A stretch of 64,000 nucleotides of DNA from Paracidovorax wautersii (GTDB taxonomy: Bacteria; Pseudomonadota; Gammaproteobacteria; Burkholderiales; Burkholderiaceae_C). The stretch is taken from positions 1,882,001 through 1,946,000 of the forward strand of contig NZ_JAVIZX010000001.1 in assembly GCF_031453675.1 (NCBI RefSeq). The letters are read 5' to 3'. Below, one piece after another: positions 33,997-41,362 of this stretch. Within the stretch, counting starts at the first letter, position 1. Each line of letters opens with the position of its first letter. Both the position numbers and the translations under genes were made by a program. Under the pieces are notes generated by a model. It had not been told where the DNA came from, made no database searches, and saw only the letters and a list, made by a program, of their open reading frames with translations.

Positions 33997-35274
33997 TCAG
34001 AGGAAGCGGGGGGTCTTCCCGGTGAAGGAAGGGTCGTAGCGCTGCATCTGCTTCAGGTCGTCGCGGTTGCGCACGCCGCATTCCAGGTACTGCGCGTGCA
34101 GCGTAGCGAGCGCATCGCGGTCCAGTTCCACGCCCAGGCCGGGCGTGGTGGGCACGGCCACCGCGCCGTTCCCGAAGCGCACGCGGCCGCCCTTGACCAC
34201 TTCTTCTTCCTGCCACGGGTAGTGCGTGTCGCAGGCATAGGTCAGGTTGGGCACGCTGGCGGCCACGTGGGTCATGGCCATCAGGCTGATGCCCAGGTGC
34301 GAGTTGGAGTGCATGGACATGCCCAGGCCCCACAGCCGGCACATGCGCGCCAGCGTCTGCGTGGCGCGCAGGCCGCCCCAGTAGTGGTGGTCGGACAGCA
34401 GCACCTTGACCGAGCCCATCTCGCAGCCCTTGCGGAAATCCTCCATCGTGGTGATGACCATGTTGGTCGCCAGCGGCAGCCGGGTGTGCTTGGCCAGCTC
34501 GGCCATGCCTTCCAGACCGGGTGTCGGGTCCTCGTAGTACTCCAGGATCTCGTCCAGCTCAGGTGCGGCGGCAATGCTCGCTGCCAGCGACCAGTTGGCG
34601 TTCGGGTCCAGCCGCAGCGGCATGCCGGGGAACGCCTTGGCCAGCGCCTGCATGCAGGCCACTTCGTGCGAGGGCTCGAACACCCCCCCCTTGAGCTTGA
34701 TGCTCTGGAAGCCGTACAGGTCGATCATGCGCTGCGCCTGCGCCACGATCTGCGCGGGGCTGATGCCCTCGCCCCAGGCATCGGGCGCATAGGGCTGGCC
34801 GACGTGCTCGGCGTACTTGAAGAACAGATAGGCGCTGTAGGGCACAGCATCGCGCACCTTGCCGCCCAGCAGGTCGACCACCGGCGCACCCACGATCTGG
34901 CCCTGCAGGTCGAGCATGCCGACCTCGAAGGTGCTGATGACCTTGGGCGCGTTCTTGGCCGCATGCGAACCGGGCGCCAGCTCGAACTCCACTGCGCCGG
35001 GTATCGCCTTGATGGTGGCGCGCACGCGCTCTTCCATCGTGTTCAGCGCGAAGGGCGACAGGCCGATCAGCAGTGGCCGGGCCTGCTCCAGCACCTTGAG
35101 CATGGGCTCGTCGCCATAGGTCTCCGAGATGCCGACGCGTCCATCGCTGGTCTCGATCTCGACGATGGCACGCAGTGCCCAGGGTTCGTGGATGCCGGCC
35201 GCATTGAGCAGCGGGCCGTCCCGGAAGGCGATGGGCGTGATCCGGACGTGGGTGATGGTGATGTCGCGTGCCAT
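33997..35274 (-). CDS. gudD: glucarate dehydratase (enolase superfamily)
   Basis: 425-residue enzyme that dehydrates D-glucarate (or the epimer idarate) to 5-keto-4-deoxyglucarate for energy use. Family marks: ISETYGDEPML early on, the catalytic lysine motif IKLKGGVFEPSHE near residue 207, metal ligands in LDPNANW and YYEDPTPG, and the C-terminal base SMHSNSHLGISLMAMTHVAA. Slightly shorter than E. coli GudD (446 aa). A Bug receptor gene lies upstream in the same direction and a GntR regulator is divergent from that. The set looks like a sugar-acid uptake and breakdown locus. Closely related galactarate-specific members cannot be fully excluded. Confidence 0.9.
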   Translation of the reverse strand: MARDITITHVRITPIAFRDGPLLNAAGIHEPWALRAIVEIETSDGRVGISETYGDEPMLKVLEQARPLLIGLSPFALNTMEERVRATIKAIPGAVEFELAPGSHAAKNAPKVISTFEVGMLDLQGQIVGAPVVDLLGGKVRDAVPYSAYLFFKYAEHVGQPYAPDAWGEGISPAQIVAQAQRMIDLYGFQSIKLKGGVFEPSHEVACMQALAKAFPGMPLRLDPNANWSLAASIAAAPELDEILEYYEDPTPGLEGMAELAKHTRLPLATNMVITTMEDFRKGCEMGSVKVLLSDHHYWGGLRATQTLARMCRLWGLGMSMHSNSHLGISLMAMTHVAASVPNLTYACDTHYPWQEEEVVKGGRVRFGNGAVAVPTTPGLGVELDRDALATLHAQYLECGVRNRDDLKQMQRYDPSFTGKTPRFL

Positions 35275-35409
35275 GGTGCTAATGGAATCGTCGGTTGGAT
35301 AAGAGGTATCGGTTCAGTGGTTCAAGGCGCAGGCAGCCTGTGCAACCCCGCGGCCTGCCTCGTCGAATGGCCGCGGAGCAGGCCACGCCAGCAGACGCCG
35401 TGGAACCGG

Positions 35410-35502
35410 CTTCGCCGGGCCACTGGCGGCGTCCCCCTGCCCGCTGCGCGCAGCGCTGCGAGAGTGGGGGGAAGCGGCGAAGCCGCTCAGGGGGGGTGCC
35501 CC
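35410..35502 (+). repeat. repeat family B, copy between gudD and Bug receptor 2
   Basis: GGCGGCGTCCCCCTGCCCGC, GGGGGGAAGCGGCGAAGCCG and CTCAGGGGGGGTGCCCC. It ends one base before the Bug gene's stop codon, in the same orientation to that 3' end as the alaX copy. Confidence 0.7.
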
Positions 35503-35503
35503 C

Positions 35504-36496
35504 TCACTCCGCACTGGCACCGCTCTTGCGCACCAGCTCGCCCAGGCGCACGGTGTCCGCCGCGGTGATGCTGGCCAGTTCGGCCGGGGTGCTGCCCACC
35601 ACCTGCATGCCGAACTGCGTCTCCAGCTTGGACTTGAGTTCCGGGGTCTTCAGCGCCTTCACGATGTCAGCGTTGAGGCGCGTGACCACGGCCTTGGGCG
35701 TGCCCTTGGGGGCGTACACGGCCTGCCACGACACCAGGTCCAGGCCGGGGAAGCCGGCCTCGGCGGTGGTGGGCACGTCGGGGGCCAGCGGCGAGCGCGT
35801 CTTGGTTGTCACCGCCAGGAACTTCAGCTTGCCGGCCTTCACGAGCGGCAGCCCGGCGGTGAGCTGGTCGAACAGGAAGGGCACATTCCCGGCGGCCACG
35901 TCCTGCAGCGCCTGGGGGCTGCCCTTGTAGGCGATGTGCTGCATGGGCACCTTGATCAGGTCGGCCATCTGCGCACCCGTCAGGTGGGTGGAGGTGCCCG
36001 CGCCGGACGATGCATAAGACGCCTTCTCGGGGTTCTTGCGCAGCCAGGCCACCAGCTCCTGCACGGTGTTCACGCCCAGGTCGGCGTTGACCATCAGCAC
36101 GTTGGGCACATAGGCGATCAGCGTGATCGGTTCGAAATCCTTCACCGGGTCGTAGGGCAGCTTCTTGTACAGCGACGCATTGATGGCATGCGTGCTGATG
36201 GTGCCGCCGATGAGCGTGTAGCCATCGGCCGGCGACCGCGCCACGGACTGCACGCCGATGGCGCCGCCGGCGCCCGGCCGGTTGTCCACCACCACCGCCT
36301 GCTTGAGCGACGTGGCCAGTTCCTGGCCCACCACGCGGGCGACCACGTCGGTCGATCCGCCGGCGGCAAAGGGGACGACCCAGGTGATGGGTTTGGCGGC
36401 CGGCCAGTCCGATGCATGGGCGGCGGTGGCGGCGAAAAGCCCCAGGGTGCTGCAGGCCGCGGTAGCGGCGGCGATGAGGGCAAGGCGGCGTTGCAT
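35504..36496 (-). CDS. Bug family periplasmic solute-binding protein 2 (glucarate locus)
   Basis: 330-residue Bug/TctC-type receptor. Signal peptide ends near AAHAS. Family marks are ITWVVPFAAGGSTDVVARVV, VVDNRPGAGGAIG, PADGYTLIGG and HIAYKGSPQALQDVAAG. GGAGA lies ten bases before the ATG. It sits upstream of gudD on the same strand and divergent from a GntR regulator, so glucarate or a related sugar acid is a reasonable ligand guess. No matching membrane subunits are nearby. Confidence 0.88.
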   Translation of the reverse strand: MQRRLALIAAATAACSTLGLFAATAAHASDWPAAKPITWVVPFAAGGSTDVVARVVGQELATSLKQAVVVDNRPGAGGAIGVQSVARSPADGYTLIGGTISTHAINASLYKKLPYDPVKDFEPITLIAYVPNVLMVNADLGVNTVQELVAWLRKNPEKASYASSGAGTSTHLTGAQMADLIKVPMQHIAYKGSPQALQDVAAGNVPFLFDQLTAGLPLVKAGKLKFLAVTTKTRSPLAPDVPTTAEAGFPGLDLVSWQAVYAPKGTPKAVVTRLNADIVKALKTPELKSKLETQFGMQVVGSTPAELASITAADTVRLGELVRKSGASAE

Positions 36497-36539
36497 GGTC
36501 TGTGTCTCCTGATGGTGGTTTTATGTCCGCGCATTGAAG

Positions 36540-36555
36540 CACTAATATATTAGTG
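36540..36555. promoter_or_regulatory. perfect 16-base palindrome, likely GntR operator
   Basis: CACTAATATATTAGTG, exactly symmetric, midway between the divergent Bug receptor and GntR gene starts (44 and 48 bases away). Strongly AT-rich against a G+C-rich background. Confidence 0.7.
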
Positions 36556-36603
36556 TGTCAATTGAGGCGCGACCTAGAATCGGCCCAGTTCCCTATCTAT
36601 TCC

Positions 36604-37287
36604 ATGAAACCCACGACCCACAAGCTGGACCGCACGCGCCAGGCCGCTCCCCAGGTGTTCGAATGGCTGCGCGAGGCCATCATCGCGCTGGAACTCGCCC
36701 CCGGCACGCCGCTGGCGCGTGCCGAGCTGGCCGAGCGTTTCGAGCTGAGCCAGACCCCTGTGCGCGACGCATTGATCCGGCTGAGCGAGGAAGGGCTGGT
36801 GGACATCTATCCGCAGCACGCCACGCTGGTCAGCCGCATCGATCTGCACTCGGCTGAGCAGGCGCAGTTTCTGCGCTGTTCCATCGAGCTGGAAGTGGTG
36901 CGCACGCTGGCGACCGTGGGCGATGCGGCGTTGGCCGAGCGCCTCACCGCCATGGTGGACATGCAGGCCGCGCTGGCGGGCACCGGCGGAGAGACCTTCA
37001 TCGCCGCGGACCAGGCTTTTCACCGCGCCATGTACGAGGCCGCCGGCGTGCCCGACCTGTACGAACTGGTGCGGCGCCGCAGCGGCCACCTGGACCGGCT
37101 GCGCCGGCTGGACCTGCCGTCGCCCGGCAACTCGGAGCGGGTGGTGCGCGATCACCGGCGCATCGTCGAAGCGCTGGCGCGCCGGGAGCCCGAGGCAGCG
37201 CAGGCCGCGCTGCGCGCGCATCTTTCCGGCACCCTGGGGCGGGTGGCAGACATCCGCACGCGGCACCCCGAGTACGTGGCGGGCTGA
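36604..37287 (+). CDS. GntR family (FadR/FCD subfamily) regulator
   Basis: 227-residue regulator: winged helix at about 15-75 (LARAELAERFELSQTPVRDALIRL) and an all-helical FCD ligand domain after 85, with the metal-binding pattern in FIAADQAFHRAMYEA and the late DHRRIVEAL. FCD regulators usually repress catabolic genes and respond to a pathway acid. Here the likely targets are the divergent Bug receptor and gudD through the 16-base palindrome. ATG 36604 starts the recognisable domain; the longer frame from 36553 would overlap the palindrome region. Not related to the sugar-diacid regulator CdaR of E. coli. Confidence 0.9.
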   Translation: MKPTTHKLDRTRQAAPQVFEWLREAIIALELAPGTPLARAELAERFELSQTPVRDALIRLSEEGLVDIYPQHATLVSRIDLHSAEQAQFLRCSIELEVVRTLATVGDAALAERLTAMVDMQAALAGTGGETFIAADQAFHRAMYEAAGVPDLYELVRRRSGHLDRLRRLDLPSPGNSERVVRDHRRIVEALARREPEAAQAALRAHLSGTLGRVADIRTRHPEYVAG

Positions 37288-37317
37288 CCCGCCAGCGGGC
37301 CGCGTCTGGCGCCCAGG

Positions 37318-38844
37318 TCAGGCCGGGCGCTGCGCCGGCCCCAGAGGACCATGCGCCTGCCGTGCGGCCGCCGGTTCGGCCCGCGCCTGGGCGCAAACGG
37401 GCGCGGGCGGCAGGCCGCCCACCTCCGCCGGGGTCGCCAGCGGCGCCTCTTCTTCGTTGTCGTCCCCCGCCAGCATGCGGGCCTGGCGCCAGTGGCCCCA
37501 GCGGTAGTAGGCCATGGACATCAGCATGGCGCACAGCGCGCTGGCCGGAAAGCTCCACCAGATCGCGTCCACGCCCAGCCAGGGCTGCAGGCCGTACGCC
37601 AGCGGCACGCGAATGCCCCACAGCGCCACACCCAGGATCACCAGCGGGGACACCACGGCGCCCGTGGAGCGCACCACGCCCGAGAGCACGAAGGTCACGC
37701 CGAAGAACAGGAAGGACCACACCGCGATGTGGTTCAGGTGGCGGGCGGCGGCCAGGGCGGCGCTGCCCTCGGGCAGGAACAGGGCCAGCACCCAGCGGTC
37801 CACCAGCAGCAGGAGCGCGATGAGCGCGCCGGTCAGCGCGAAGTTGAACAGCGTGCCGCTGCGGGCGACGCCGTCCACCCGGTCCCAATGCCCCGCACCC
37901 ACGTTCTGCGCAGCCATGGAGGAGCAGGCGGCACCGATCGCCATGGCCGGCATCTGCACATAGGTCCACAGCTGCAGGGCGGCGCCGTAGGCCGATGCCG
38001 TGGCGATGCCGTGCGCGTTCACCAGGCTCAGCATGGTGAGCATGGCCAGCGAGATCATCACCATCTGCAGGCCCATGGGCACGCCCTTGGCGATGAGTGC
38101 GCGCAGGATCTCGCGCTGCGGCAGGAACAGCCGCCACTGCGCCCGCCCGATCCACAGCGGATGGCGCCGGTAGCGCAGCCACGCCAGCAGCGCCGCGAAG
38201 CTGATCGCATTGGCGAGCAGCGTGGCCATGCCGGAACCTGCGATGCCCATGCGCGGCAGCGGCCCCGCGCCGAAGATCAGCAGCGGGTTGAGCGCCGTGT
38301 CGAGCACCACCACCAGCAGCAGGAAGAGGAAGGGCGTGCGCGTGTCCCCCGCGCCGCGGAGCACGGCGGAGACGAACGCGAAGAGGTACAGCAGCGGGAT
38401 GGCCAGGAACAGCGTGCGCAGATAGGCCTCGGCCAGCGGCAGGGCGTCGGGCGGTGTGCCCATCCACGCCAGGATCTCGCGCGACAGCGGCAGGCCCACG
38501 GCCGCGATCAGCACCGACGTGCCGCCGAAGAAGGTGGCGCTGGTGCCCATCACGCGCTGCGCCTGCGCCAGGTCGCGCGCGCCCATGGCCTGCGCGATGA
38601 GGATGGTGGCTGCCATGCCCACGCCGAAGACCGCACCGATCAGCAGGAACAGGATGTTGTTGGCATTGGCCGTGGCGGTGAGCGCGGCCTCGCCCAGGTA
38701 GCGGCCCACCCAGAACGCGTTCACCGAGCCGTTGAGCGACTGCAGCACGTTGCCCGCCAGGATGGGCAGGGCGAACAGCAGGAGGGTGGAGGCGATGGGG
38801 CCGCGGGTCAGGTCGCGTGTGGGGGCTGCAGGCATGGCCGCCAT
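37318..38844 (-). CDS. MATE family multidrug/toxin efflux protein
   Basis: About 508 residues, 12 membrane helices, MATE fold of the DinF/NorM type that exports cationic compounds using ion gradients. Marks: ITHE-like segment replaced by DLTRGPIASTLLLFALPILA at the start, then VNAFWVGRYLGEAALTA, VSAVLRGAGDTRTPFLF and, in the second half, GAACSSMAAQNVGAG and VRSTGAVVSPL. The C-terminal 50 residues are Ala/Pro-rich and variable. Start uncertain: ATG at 38844 or 38835 both fit; the frame reaches 38913 but adds no helix. No obvious ribosome site. Confidence 0.87.
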   Translation of the reverse strand: MAAMPAAPTRDLTRGPIASTLLLFALPILAGNVLQSLNGSVNAFWVGRYLGEAALTATANANNILFLLIGAVFGVGMAATILIAQAMGARDLAQAQRVMGTSATFFGGTSVLIAAVGLPLSREILAWMGTPPDALPLAEAYLRTLFLAIPLLYLFAFVSAVLRGAGDTRTPFLFLLLVVVLDTALNPLLIFGAGPLPRMGIAGSGMATLLANAISFAALLAWLRYRRHPLWIGRAQWRLFLPQREILRALIAKGVPMGLQMVMISLAMLTMLSLVNAHGIATASAYGAALQLWTYVQMPAMAIGAACSSMAAQNVGAGHWDRVDGVARSGTLFNFALTGALIALLLLVDRWVLALFLPEGSAALAAARHLNHIAVWSFLFFGVTFVLSGVVRSTGAVVSPLVILGVALWGIRVPLAYGLQPWLGVDAIWWSFPASALCAMLMSMAYYRWGHWRQARMLAGDDNEEEAPLATPAEVGGLPPAPVCAQARAEPAAARQAHGPLGPAQRPA

Positions 38845-39072
38845 GGTGCCCGGCCGCGTGGCACCGGGCTGTCGGCAAAGGCCGCCACCCCGTGGAGCCT
38901 CTTCACGCATCACCGCGCCGCGTGCCTCTGCGTCATCAGGCAGTCTTCAGCGTTGCAAATCCTCGCCATAGCGGGGCTATGGCTGCGGATTGCGCCTTGC
39001 AGCCCCTCCCGCTGCGCAGCGCACGCTTATCGCTCGTTTCGCGAAGAGGTTCTCCTGCGGTCCCGCGGCGGG

Positions 39073-40086
39073 TCAGAAGCCTTCCAGCACCACCTTGCCG
39101 ATGGCCTTGCCGCTTTCCAGCAATGCGTGGGCCTGTCGCAGGTGGGCCGCGTTGATGGCGCCCAGCTCGGCCGCCAGGGTGCTGCGCAGGCGCCCGGCAT
39201 CGGCCAGCGCCGCCACCTCGGCCAGCAGCTCGCCCTGGCGCGCCATGTCGGGGGTGGAGAAGAGCGGGCGGGTGAACATCAGCTCCCAGTGCAGCGACAG
39301 GCTCTTGCGCTTGAGGGGCACCACGTCCAGCGTGGGCATGTCGTCGATCAGCGCGATCTGGCCCTGGGGCTTGAGGCATTCGACGTACTGCGCGAAGTAG
39401 TCGGCGGTGTGCGTCAGGCTGGCCACCATGTCGATCTGCGGCAGGCCGAGCGCCGCGAGCTGCGGGGCCAGCGGCTGGTGGTGGTCGATCACGTCGTGCG
39501 CGCCCAGGTCCAGGCACCACTGGCGCGTTTCGGCCCGCGAGGCGGTGGCGATCACGCGCAGGCCGGTGAGCTGGCGCGCCAGCTGGATCAGCACCGAACC
39601 GACACCGCCCGCGCCGCCCATCACCAGCAGGCTCTGGCCTTGGCTGGCCTCGCCCCGGGCCACCTTCAGGCGGTCGAACAGGATCTCGTAGGCCGTGATG
39701 CTGGTCAGCGGCAGGGCGGCGGCCTGGGCGTCGCTGAGCGTGGCGGGCGCCTTGGCCGCAATGCGCGCATCCACCGCATGCATCTCGGCATTGGTGCCGG
39801 GGCGGTCGATGCTGCCGGCGTAGTACACGCGGTCGCCCACGGCGAAGCCCTGCACCTCGGTGCCCAGCGCCTCGACGGTACCCACCGCGTCCCAGCCCAG
39901 TACCTTGGCCGTGCCCGGTTCCGGCGCCGCGCTCTTGCGCACCTTGGTATCCACCGGGTTCACCGCCACCGCCTTCACCCGCACCAGCAGGTCGTGCGGC
40001 CGCGGCGTGGGGGCGGGCAGGTCCAGGTCGAGCAGGGCGTCTGGGTGGTCGATGGGAAGGGGGGCGTGGTAGCCAACGGCTTTCAT
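39073..40086 (-). CDS. zinc-type alcohol dehydrogenase-like oxidoreductase (quinone reductase group)
   Basis: 337-residue medium-chain reductase. VNPVDTKVRKS near residue 42 replaces the catalytic zinc Cys, so it is a zinc-free NADPH-dependent member (quinone oxidoreductase/ZADH type). The nucleotide-binding motif is GGAGGVGSVLIQLARQ near 150. It would reduce quinones or enones to protect against electrophiles. Divergent from a LysR gene 94 bases away, which probably regulates it. The product ends in VVLEGF as usual for the group. Confidence 0.88.
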   Translation of the reverse strand: MKAVGYHAPLPIDHPDALLDLDLPAPTPRPHDLLVRVKAVAVNPVDTKVRKSAAPEPGTAKVLGWDAVGTVEALGTEVQGFAVGDRVYYAGSIDRPGTNAEMHAVDARIAAKAPATLSDAQAAALPLTSITAYEILFDRLKVARGEASQGQSLLVMGGAGGVGSVLIQLARQLTGLRVIATASRAETRQWCLDLGAHDVIDHHQPLAPQLAALGLPQIDMVASLTHTADYFAQYVECLKPQGQIALIDDMPTLDVVPLKRKSLSLHWELMFTRPLFSTPDMARQGELLAEVAALADAGRLRSTLAAELGAINAAHLRQAHALLESGKAIGKVVLEGF

Positions 40087-40175
40087 GAGGGCTCCTGTGA
40101 ATGGAAGGAAGAACGCTATGCCCCGACTGTATTTGTGCAGAATCCAGCCGGTAAGTAGGTTGATCAGCTTTGTCT

Positions 40176-40192
40176 TTCAAATGAAATTTGAA
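40176..40192. promoter_or_regulatory. palindrome over the LysR start codon
   Basis: TTCAAATGAAATTTGAA: 7-base arms around GAA, exactly symmetric, with the ATG inside it. Possible autoregulatory site. Confidence 0.4.
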
Positions 40193-41104
40193 AATCTGTC
40201 GGATCTGCGCGTGCTGGTTGAAACGGCCCGCGGCGGCACGCTCACCGCTGCTGCCCGGGTGCTGGACGTCACGCCGGCTGCGGCCAGCGCCATGCTCAAG
40301 CGGCTGGAGGCGCAGGTCGGCGCGCGCCTGTTCGAGCGCTCCACCCGCGCCATGCGGCTCACGCCGCAGGGGCAGACGCTACTGGACTATGCCGCCCGGG
40401 CGCTGGACCTGCTGGAGGAGGGCGCCAGCCAGGCGCAGTCGGAGTCGGGCGCGCTGCGCGGCACCATCCGCGTGGCTGCGCCGTCCGATCTGTCGCGCAG
40501 CGTGTTGCTGCCGTGGCTCGACGCCTTCGGGCGAGAGCATGGCGGCGTGCACATCGCACTGTCGGTGAGCGACCGGGTCCAGGACGTGCGGCGCGACGCG
40601 GTGGATCTGGCGCTGCGCTATGGCGACCTGGCCGATTCGCAACTCGCGGCCCGCCCGCTTGCCACCACGCACCGCGTGCCGTGCGCCGCGCCGCAGTACC
40701 TGGCCCGCCACGGCACGCCGCAGCACCCTTCGGAGCTGGCGCAGCACCGCCTCATCAGCCTGCACATCGCCGGGCGGCGCGAGACGCGCTGGACTTTCAC
40801 GCGCGGGGCCGACACCGTGCCCTTGCCCGTGGAGGCCGCGCTGAGCGCCGACGACGGCGCCATCGCGCACGACTGGGCGCTGGCGGGCGCTGGCATTGCC
40901 TACAAGTCGGCGCTGGACATCCACGCCCACCTGCGCACCGGTGCGCTGGTGGCCCTGCTGCCGGACTGGACCGGCCAGCGCTATGCGCTCAGCGCCGTTC
41001 TGCCCAGCAACCGCTTCGTGCCCGCCCGGGTGCGGGCGCTGGTCGATCACCTGGCGGCACGGTTCGCCCTGCTGTCGGCGGAGGCGGGCTCTCGACGGGG
41101 GTGA
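40181..41104 (+). CDS. LysR family regulator divergent from the quinone reductase-like gene
   Basis: 307-residue LysR regulator of the CrgA/DmlR-like subgroup. Helix-turn-helix at about 15-40 (GGTLTAAARVLDVTPAAAS), effector domain from 90. CrgA-type relatives control divergent oxidoreductase genes in response to electrophiles, which fits its neighbour. The start codon lies inside a 17-base palindrome, so the protein may repress its own translation or transcription. ATG 40181 opens the conserved domain; the frame goes further up to 40085 without any match. Confidence 0.88.
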   Translation: MKFENLSDLRVLVETARGGTLTAAARVLDVTPAAASAMLKRLEAQVGARLFERSTRAMRLTPQGQTLLDYAARALDLLEEGASQAQSESGALRGTIRVAAPSDLSRSVLLPWLDAFGREHGGVHIALSVSDRVQDVRRDAVDLALRYGDLADSQLAARPLATTHRVPCAAPQYLARHGTPQHPSELAQHRLISLHIAGRRETRWTFTRGADTVPLPVEAALSADDGAIAHDWALAGAGIAYKSALDIHAHLRTGALVALLPDWTGQRYALSAVLPSNRFVPARVRALVDHLAARFALLSAEAGSRRG

Positions 41105-41271
41105 GCCAGGCCGGGTCGGGGCGGGAGAGGCGGGCGCGGTTTCTGGGAGGGTTGGCGGACGAGGGCTGCGAGGGCGGCTCGCTGCGGAGCCGAGGAGCAT
41201 TCCGCGGTGGTTTTCCGTCGAAAGGGGGAGACGGCTGCTGGCCCGCGAGCCGAGCACGTCGCGCCGGCGGG

Positions 41272-41290
41272 GATAATGCGAACCTTTCTC
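41272..41290 (+). promoter_or_regulatory. candidate Fur box before TonB receptor 1
   Basis: GATAATGCGAACCTTTCTC agrees with the 19-base Fur consensus at 14 positions, with a perfect left half. It lies 72 bases before the chosen start. Confidence 0.45.
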
Positions 41291-41362
41291 AAAAACCGCC
41301 TTGGTGTCTGCCGGCCGTCGCGGCAGGTCGCATGGGCGGCGACCTCGACCCGTTTCCCCTCC

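Noticed and set aside
38914-39072. Extension of the MATE protein to an upstream Met at 38913
   Set aside because: The extra 23 residues add no helix or family sequence and there is no ribosome site.
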